A stretch of 64,000 nt of DNA from Deinandra increscens subsp. villosa (taxonomy: Eukaryota; Streptophyta; Magnoliopsida; Asterales; Asteraceae). Position 1 is the stretch's first letter; every line of letters begins with the position of its first letter. This document shows positions 23,901 to 33,801 of this stretch, piece after piece. The stretch spans positions 89,614,177 to 89,678,176 of the forward strand of contig JBCNJP010000023.1 in assembly GCA_039602395.1 (NCBI GenBank), read 5' to 3'. The position numbers and the translations under genes were made by a program. Under the pieces are notes generated by a model. It did no database searches. It was not told the DNA's origin and saw only the letters and a program-made list of their open reading frames with translations.

Positions 23901-26900
23901 CCTGATACGGTTTCGTCGTTGATTGCTGTAGAGAGGAGGAGAGGCTTGAGGGAGATGAAAGATGAATGGAAGGGAAATTAGGGTTATGTTCAATACAAAT
24001 TCAATCGATGATGGGGCGGGTAAGAAGCGGGTCATCTAGGATCCATTTATTATTGGCGGGAAAAATTGTTGAGAGTGAATGTGGTGATGCCACATGTCAA
24101 ATTGTGGTGTCAAAAACTTTTCTTTTATTATATATATAGATTTCGGAACTAATAAACTAACTCGATCGCTAGCTAAGAGTTTTTCTATTTTTAAACAACG
24201 TGATTCTACTTGCATTATTTATTGAGATTGTAGTTTCATTATCAAACGAGATGTTTACCCACCCCGCACGTTGCTGCGGGGTTGAACTTGTATACGAAAT
24301 GAAAAAAAAAGTAAGTGGTATAAAACGTAAAAGTTTAAAAGTCTCGTTGTGAAAGTATAAACTATAGAAGTATATTAAAAGCGAAAGTAGAAAAGTGAAA
24401 AATTTCGTGCCCCAAAGTAGAAGACAGAAAAACTTAAAACAAAAATAAAAAACTTTAAAAGTTAGAGGATTAAAAAATTAAGGAGTATAAAACGTAAAAG
24501 TCTAAAAGTCTTGTGGTGAAAGTATAAAACTTTAAAAATATACTAAGTTAAGTGGAATAAAACGTAAAAGTTTAAAAGTTTTGTGGTGAAAGTATAAAAC
24601 TATAAAAATATACTAAAAACGAAAGTATAAAAGTTAAAAGTTTCGTGGCCAAAGTAAAAGACAACAAAACTTAAAACAAAAAAAAATCTAAAAGTTAGAG
24701 GGTAAAAAAGTTAAGGGGTATAAAACGTAAAAGTCTAACAGTCTTGTAGTGAAAGTATAAAACTATAAAAATATACTAAAAACGAAGGTAGAAAAGTTAA
24801 AAGTTTCGTACCCAAAATAGAAGACAACAAAACTTAAAATAAAAAAAAACTTTAATAGTTAAACGGTACAAAACGTAAGAGTATGAAACAATGTGGCCAA
24901 ACTATGAAAACTAAAAGTTTACTATTTCGTTAAAAAGAAAAAAACAAATCGTAAAAGTATAGGGGTAGAAAGCGTCAAAACACAAAGTCACGTGACCAAA
25001 GTTTAGAAAACTAAAACTCTATTATTCATCTATGAATTTTTATTGTAATAATATAATAATTAAAATTATTAATAGGAGTGTGCAAGTTTATTAGTTGGGT
25101 CTGTCTTTCACCTTTACCATAATCGAAACTGGTTAATGAAATTTTACTTTGTTATCATAACCAAATATGAGTTAAATAAGGTTCAAGTTTTTACTCTGTT
25201 GTGGGTCAAATTTCAGTCGGTTTCGGTTTTGATATACCAACTATTTTGGTTTTAAAATATTTAATTTGTGCTATGAAATTCTAAAAGGTTAAGGCCAGCT
25301 TGGGCAAAAAATTCTAAAGAGATTCTAAAGAGATATGTTATTTGTATCCCTGTTTCTTACTTGTTATACTCCTTTTCTGTAAAATCAAATCTTATGATAT
25401 TTTTCCCTTATATAAATCAAAAAATTTAAAATATTTTTATACCAAAAAGACTTTTATGTAAAAAAGGTATAAAAAAACACTTTCTATACGAAAACAGAAA
25501 CAAAATATATTTTGTAAAGAAACTTTGTGTGTGTTTTGTTAAGAAACATAAAAAGAACCATTTATAAAAAAATAAGAAAAAAACTTTAGGTAAAAATTAT
25601 AATGATTTTAATAATAGAAAACAAATATTTAATAATAGAAAACAAATATTTTTATTTAAAACATATAAAAAAATAAAGCTAAAAGGTTTAAATAAAAAGA
25701 TCTCGTTTTTTTAATGGATATTGTTTTTAAAAGAAATAAAAAGACCTTATCTACAAAATCTAAAACTCAAATTTAAAAACACTTTCTTTAATTAGTATAA
25801 TAAGTTTTATAAATGTCTTAAATTAATAATAATACAATTTTTTTATAAAAATGATAAAAAAAAGTCTTATAATAAAAAAGAAAGAAGAAGTTCAGAATAT
25901 TAGGCTGTTTTTTAATATATAAATTGAAATTTGATTATGAAGCATAAATAAATTAAAATAAAAAGCTTTTTAATCAACCAAGGGTCTTTTCGTTTATAAG
26001 AGAACGAGTTGGTGACCCGCCCGCGCGTTGCGGCGGGCCACCCTTGTTATTTGTCTTAGCAAGACTAAATTATAGTATGTTGATTTCTAATACATAAACT
26101 ACACTTAACTAAGTTGATGGGTATAAAACGTAAAAATATAAAAGTTTTATGGTGAAAGTAGAAAACCATAAAAGTTAATAAAAATAAAGTAGAAAACCTT
26201 ATGGGTAAAAACGTAAATATATAAAACATTAGTGACTAAAATAGAAAACAAAAATAAACAAAGTTGCAAACTTGACACATAATTCACTTCAAGAAGTTCA
26301 AGAGCATGTGAAGGCTGGATCAAGAGTTGCACAGCCTCGACACCAATTCTTCCCATTGAACTATCAAAAAGCATATAAAAAATAAGACTTTTAAGAACCA
26401 TGAGTCAACTAACACAAAATCCGTTTGATATATATCAAAAATCTTTGCTGCACATAAACAAAGAAATTAACATTAATTCCAGGCTCAAATCAAAAACCGA
26501 ATTCATCACAACCTAATAAATTAACACTCTTAATCATTATAAAATCAGATAAAGAAGCTTACAAATGGCATCTTCTAAAAAAGAGCAATCATAAAATTTA
26601 TTAACCAACAATAAAACAGAAAAGATGCAACGTGAAGAGGCACATACCAGTGGGAAGATAGGCAAAAAGCTCCAGACATCCGCAACAGAATAATGAAATT
26701 AAGAGAGAAAACGTGAATCAATTAAATATATAACTAAAAAGGTAAAAATACAAAAGACTAAATCCATGAAAAACATAAAGATTTTGACATGCAATGACAA
26801 CGGAGCAATAAATCGCAAGAAATCAATGTTCTCTAAAACTTACACATTTTAACAAACACCCATATAACAACACACAATTGATTCGTAGACCATTTCTATA

Positions 26901-29900
26901 TGAGCCTATTGTTGTTTACAAAGCAGGTGCTTCCAACTTACGCACCAATAAGTCGAAAGTTGGGTGAGTAAGTAAGGTATAATTATTCATCAAAATCACC
27001 AAACAAAACTAATCCACTTTCGAATCTGCAGATTATAATCAAGCTATCTAACCCCATTTATAAATTCACTGGCCCTTTAAATCGGTCAAATATCTCAAAA
27101 ATATCAAACCAGAAATGCAAAACGGTTCTGGAAACTAACCTTCGCGTCCCCGACATGTGTTCCATTGTGTTTACTTCTCATCCGGGTCCTTTACAGCAGG
27201 AAATAACTTACTTATAATAACAGTGGAAAAAATTAATCGCCGAACACTACTTAACCAACACAACAAAAATTTAGGTACCTGTACTGAGAGCAACTATACA
27301 TAAAATAGTACATATTAACTAAAAGTAACCTGCATCGGAAGACGACATCAATACAACAACTCTTTAAAACTGCATACGAAAATGAGAAGAGATGTTAGGT
27401 TCAAAGTGAGAGAAATTAAAAGAAAATAGTCTCAAAATGAGAAACTTTCATGAATAAAAAAAATGAAAGGAGATGTCAATTAGAAATAGTAATAGAAACA
27501 TGATACATTTAAAAAGCCATCAGTAAAATCAGATGATATTCATATAAAGAAGGTAATCTAATTAAAGTTTAAACCATAAAATAGCCATTGAAAACATAAG
27601 TTTAATAGAAATATCAAACTTTATAAATTTTAAACATATGTAAGGAGATGAATAGAAACATACCAATTGTAGACGGCTTGTAATCTTCTCTATTGCCTAT
27701 AAAAATAGTTCCAACCAGAAGTTAGTGTTCTATTCATCCATAGATAATTTCTTTTGACTGGAGCTTTAACATCAAAACTAATAAAAAGTAATAAAAAGTA
27801 ATAAAAAGTAAATACCTTTTACCAGATTTTGGGTTAGTGAACAATTCATATGTCTCTCAAATCATCTTTTAGGAATATACATCAGGAAACTGCAGCAGCC
27901 TCAAAGCAACATAAGCGAACCTTCGTAGGAGCATGTGAGCAAATAGAAAATTATCATTCATATATATAATATATGAATAACTTGTTAGGCTCAGATCTTC
28001 ATAGAGGTTCATAAGAGAAAGTTAATTTATGGTTCTATGGCTGCAAAACTTATTGCCACGCCAAAATAAACCAAAATTACTTTGAACCCCAACTCAGAAT
28101 AATCATCATAGCCTTATTATCATGTACCAACTTCTGTTCATCAAGTGATTATCATAGCAACAGTAGGCTCAAAGCAACAGAACGTCCAATGTTCAGATAC
28201 GACAACCATCTAGATCCAATTACCGGAGCTTAAACAGTGATACATTCATAACATCAGCACCAAAACAATAAAGCATGCCAGCAAATGGAAAAGTATCATT
28301 CAATAAGGACTGAAATTGTCAAAGAAACCAAAGAGTTGTGGCCAATTTTCAAAAACTAAAAACAATACTATTCAACTATGAATTTGTATTGTATTATATA
28401 TAAATATGTGAATAACTTCCTAGGCTCAGATCTTCATAGAGGTTCATAAGAGAAAGTTAATTTATGGTTCTATGGCTGCAAAACTTATTGCCACGCCAAA
28501 ATAAACCAAAATTACTTTGAACCCCAACTCAGAATAATCATCATAGCCTTATTATCATGTACCAACTCCTGTTCATCAAGTGATTATCACAGCAACAGTA
28601 GGCTCAAAGCAACAGAACGTCCAATGTTCAGATACGAAAACCATCTAGATCCAACTACCGGAGCTTAAACAGTGATACATTCATAACATCAGCACCAAAA
28701 CAATAAAGCATGCCACATAAATTGGAAACCACAAATGTACAGAAGATAGAAACCTCAAACAGCCATAGATCTGCTCATAAACTTAATGAAATCAGAAACG
28801 ATGAGACATCTATCACCACAAAATCAGAAAGCCAGGCAGTGTCATAGATTAGTTTAGACATTCCTCTATAAAGATGAAAAAAGAGTCAAGGCATCCTCAA
28901 TATTATACTTAATGATATATGTAACGAATGTGCCATTTCATGAAGACACAAAAATGTATTCATAGAGAACCCAAAAGGCATGTAAAAATCATAAGCAAAA
29001 GAGAACTAAACAAATATAGTACCTGCACATGGACGCACAACTGTAACAATTTGCAAAGCACCAAAAGAAACGAATATGATTAAAAAGTAATTAAACCTGT
29101 GTGGATTTAAGCTAACATGTATGGATTTAGATAACAAATACAACAAAACGGTTAATAAAGGCTTACTAATAATTGTTCCTAAAACCAGTGGACAGGAGGT
29201 GAAGGCATAACATCTTAAAATGATATTAAACTCACACCTACACTTGGATTCAGAGCAGGGCTAAAGGATTGGAGGTGAGCTCGAACTAAAAAGAACTTAG
29301 ATCTGACATAATTGACCCACTGAGATTGTTCTAAAAAACACAACACCAAGCAAAAAATTTGGTACACAGTAATTTGTAAGAGACAATTAGAGATAAAGAA
29401 ATAAAAAAGAGATATCATTCAACCTAAGGTAAGCATATAAGCATTAACAACCATATTACAAAGGAAAACGAAACCAAATACCAAAACTAAAATCATAAGT
29501 AAAAGAGATCATCTATATTAATGCTATACATGCATGTAGAACAAAAGATAAAGAAATTATATAATACCTGGATCTGAGAGCAAAAATATAACAATCTGCG
29601 AAGGAAACAAATGAAGGTATAAGAAATATTTTCTTAAGAAAATTAAGAAGGAAATTTGAACAAATATCATAGTTTTATGTTGAAATGCTTCTCAAATATA
29701 GAACAATGTGTGAAACATTATATTATTTCACTTACACTCATCAGAAGAAAAAAAGATTCATGATTACAATGAGAGGGCTCGATGAGATCCAGAGGCGTTT
29801 AGCGCAAAAACCTTCCATTAATTTCTTCACATTGACAACAGCATCAACTCAGTTCAGTTTCAAAATCGACATAGGACAATACAAATAAAGGATCCCAAAA

Positions 29901-32900
29901 ATAACCACATTGGAAATGTAAGGTTTTTAAGATAGCCATACAATCCTTATGACAATTCCAAATCCAAATCAAACGAATCGAAGGTACAAAATATTTTAAA
30001 AAAACAAAAAAATAACTTAACAATTAATATGGTTGTTCCCATTTAAGAAAAGAAAGGAGGAGCCAAACGTACCATCGCTTTCTGCATTCTTCCATCTTTT
30101 GGTATGAGAGATACATGGGTAATCAAGAACGTCACCTGTTAGATGAATTCACAAACGCAAAAACGAAATCTGTAACCTTGTCGCATACATGAAACATAGA
30201 TCTTCTAATTTTGCACAATATATCGGAAGAGATTGAACAATCGACAACCTAAAAAGGATAAAAATGACAAATTCAACCGAGTAGAAATCGATGAACATGC
30301 AATGGTGATTAGGTAGCCTTCACTGTCGTTTCAAAGGCGAGAATGTGATGGAGATGAGTGAAGACGCCGTTAGGGCTTTCCACCGACGGTATCGTCTGTA
30401 AGACGTAATAAACAGGAACCCTAGCAGCCAGAAGCAGACCACGGCGGCGGCGGCACACCGCAGCACATACCGGAAAAGAGTTGCTTCTTCAAAACCCTAG
30501 CAGCCAGAAGCAAACCTAAGCGGCGGCGGCACACCGCAGCACATACCGGAAAAGAGTTGCTTCTTCAAAACCCCAATGAATAAAGCACCCCAAAGGTCAC
30601 TGCCAACGATAACAACGGAGAAGCAAAAATTCACCAGAGAGATACAGAGGAGAGAGAGATGATAATCTGATTTAGAGAGAGAGAAGCAGTCTTTAACTTC
30701 AAAGAGTTGTATATGTGCAGAAGAAAAGAACGCGTGGAGGCGACCGCCAATATCATCCACTAAAATTTAAACGTCATAAGGACTGAAATTGTCAAAGAAA
30801 CTAAAGATTTGTGGCCAATTTCAAAAACTAAAAACAATACTATTCAACATGAATTTGTATTGTATTATATATAAATATGTATTTATTTTCGTCTCCCTTT
30901 ATATAGGGGATGAAGCTCCATTTTTAACTAACAATGCCATAGTTGATTCTTGTAATCTTTACAACATTCGTGTAAAACGTAAATTAAGAGTGTAAACACT
31001 TCCCAATCATAAGAGTTTAACATAATTTGAATCCTCATTAATTCCTCTTAAAACATAAAAGCTATAAACATTCATGAAATCATATATTCTTGAAAATTGA
31101 TAAAAAGAAATTAAAGCCAAATTGAAAGCATAAACATGAGTAAAACTTTTGGATGAAGTATAGAATAATAGAGTTATAAATTTTATTCATGTAGTATTTA
31201 AACGACTTGGTTTTGCTATACAAAAAGGTTTAGCGGCGCAACTTATTACCCATATGTCTTTTATTTCCTTGTAAACTTTTAAATTTTCACTCTAAATCTC
31301 TGTACGTAATGAAGCTACCATATCATATTTATTTATTTGCCTGATCCTTATAAAATACAGATTTCATTAACAGATCTGAAAGAGAATTTTTATACGAGAT
31401 CATAGGAGAGGTTATTAAAGCGGGTGCAACCACCATTGGCATTGGTGACACTGTTGGTTACAACTTGCCTTGTGAGTTTGGCCAGCTGATTGCTGACGTA
31501 AGAGCCAACACCCCTGGGATTGAGAATGTTATTCTTTCTACTCATTGTCATAATGATCTAGGCCTTGCAACTGCCAATACTATAGAGGTAATTACATGAG
31601 ACAACCTAATCTACTTTTAGTAATTAAATCCACCAAAATTATACGTTACATGCATTTTTTAAGTCTATCATCAATTAGCTAACTTACGTGGTTAATTTCC
31701 AGGGGGTTTCTTGTGGTGCAAGGCAATTAGAAGTAACAATCAACGGGATTGGAGAGAGAGCTGGTAATGCTTCTTTGGAAGAGGTAGATGTCTCGTGTTC
31801 TTCATAATTCAACCAAATCGATTGGCGTCTAAAACTATGCACTAACCGTTGAACATATATAGGTTGTAATGGCTATAAAATGTAAAAGAGAGCTGTTGGA
31901 TGGTCTTTACACCGGAATTGATACAAGACACATTGCCATAGCTAGCAAGATGGTATGTATACATCAAAGCTTACACTTTTGATAATCTATATATGTATCA
32001 ATAGTTGGCTTTGATTACCTAGGTGGAAGAGTACACTGGAATGCATGTGCAACCACACAAGGCTATTGTTGGTGCTAATGCTTTTGCTCATCAAAGTGGA
32101 ATCCATCAGGTTAATTAATTTGCTTATTCATACTTCAAATTATAATTAATTTGCTCATTCATACTTCAAATTAATAATCTTAATCAGTGGCGAAGCTTGA
32201 AAATATCAAGTGGAGGGTCGGGATCTAATTTTTTTTTTCCTAACGCCAATTTTTGGGTAAATGGGGGGGGGGGGGGGTCGAAACCGGAGTATATCGAAAT
32301 TTTCTACAAGAAAATTATATACCCCCTACATCGCAAATAAATTTCGGGGGGTCGGACGCCCCCTCCCGCCCCTTAAAAGCTACGCCAATGATCTTGATCA
32401 CTTATCTAAACTATATAATAAACAAAAAAATTGTTATACTTTAATTAGTAAAAAAAGACACGTATCATCACCATAAAATTTTGGATTAAGTAAAAATCTT
32501 AATAAATAATTATCCAAATACTAGATTTCCATATTAGGATTTATTTAGTTTAAAGTTTTATTAAGTAATTATCCAATAAGTAATTATTCAAATATAATTT
32601 TTTTTATTAAGTTTAGTAATTATCCAAATACTAAATTTTAATATTAAGGTTAATATTTTATTGCATATATATTATATTTTATTAAAATAATATATTTTAT
32701 TGCATATACTTTAATACTTTAATATATATATAATGCTTATAATATTTCATTCATAATAATATTTTAATTAAATATTATACATGTAATATAAAATACTTTA
32801 TTCTATTTAATTTTATAATTTTTAATTTTAATTAAGTTTAAATTCATTTACCAAGTATTTCCTTTCAATATAATAAACAAAATCCTTACTTTCGATGACT

Positions 32901-33766
32901 AGATTTTTTTTCTTTCTAACTGCAAACATCCGGTTACCCGAGGGTCTCATCATGGAAAACGATGTTACCCACGACACATTACGACCGCAGCCTGTGCGAG
33001 TAACCAAGACCCTCTCGTGACTAGATTGTTTTTCCTTTTAACTGCAAACATCTGGTTACCCGAGGGTGTCATCATGAAAAACGATGTTACCCATGACACG
33101 TTACGATCGCAGCCTGTGCGAGTAACCAAGACCCTCTGTGTTGTACATTAATTTGTTGTTTATTCGATTCAACCTATACCTATACACACACTCATATCAT
33201 AAATTTAACAACATATAGATCATATATTACAAAAAGAAATCAATATTATAAATATAATAAGATTAGATATACTTTAATACTTTAATATATAATCTTATAA
33301 TACTTTATTTAAAATAATATTTTATTTAAATATTATACATGTAATATAAATTATTTTATTCTATTTAGTTTTATAATTTTGTTTACTTTAATTAAGCTTA
33401 AATTCAAATTTACTAAGTATTCATTTCAATATAATAAACAAAATCCTAAATTTTTGTGACTTGATTTCTTTTTTTTAACTGCAAACATCTGGTTACCCAG
33501 GGGTCTCATTATGGCAAACGATGTGACCCACGACACGTTACAACCGCAGTACATGCGAGTAACCAAACCCTCTGTGTTGCACATTCATCTCAGAGAAAAC
33601 CCACCGCCTAAATGCCCACTATCATAAAACCTCTGATCCACCTGTAATTACTGAGAAATTTTTAGATAGTTATAAAAATACATAATTGTCGTAGATTATG
33701 ATTGTATTTATAGTATTTTTTTTAAAAAAATTCAGCCGTGTAACACACGGGGATAAAAAAAACTAG

Positions 33767-33801
<35 letters not shown>

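Larger units (their letters stand above)
13673..24140 (-). mobile_element. Helitron with helicase C-terminus and captured metacaspase fragment, split by a copia element
   Basis: On the minus strand the element starts with TCTATATATATAATAAAAG (complement of 24140 downward), followed by a GACACCACAATTTGACATG block. It ends with hairpin CCGTGC-GTAT-GCACGG (13687-13702) and CTAG (13673-13676). Flanking host bases are A and T in the element's orientation. Without the nested copia (14232-22531 plus one ACACC) it is about 2.16 kb. Contents, 5' to 3' on the minus strand: a UTR/exon-like segment (24035-23736), an antisense metacaspase fragment (22810-23040), then the end of a Helitron Pif1-type helicase (22600-22537 and 14226-13797). 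Rep/HUH and most of the helicase are missing, so it is non-autonomous. Confidence 0.75.
26005..30875 (-). mobile_element. Helitron-like element C2, 4.87 kb, with exact empty site in unit B
   Basis: Unit B reads agagaa/tatgta across 51363/51364 where unit A has this element between the same words, so the ends are known to within two bases. Host bases are A and T. Read on the minus strand it begins TTTATATATAATACAATAC and ends with stem CCCGCCGC-AA-CGCGCGGGCGGG (26016-26038), TCACCAACTCG, then T. No target duplication, no inverted termini. No transposase is seen. It contains two internal duplications (27977-28718 and 30418-30570). The frames at 29215, 29685 and 30497 are unconvincing. I see no recognisable protein in it. 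Confidence 0.7.
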
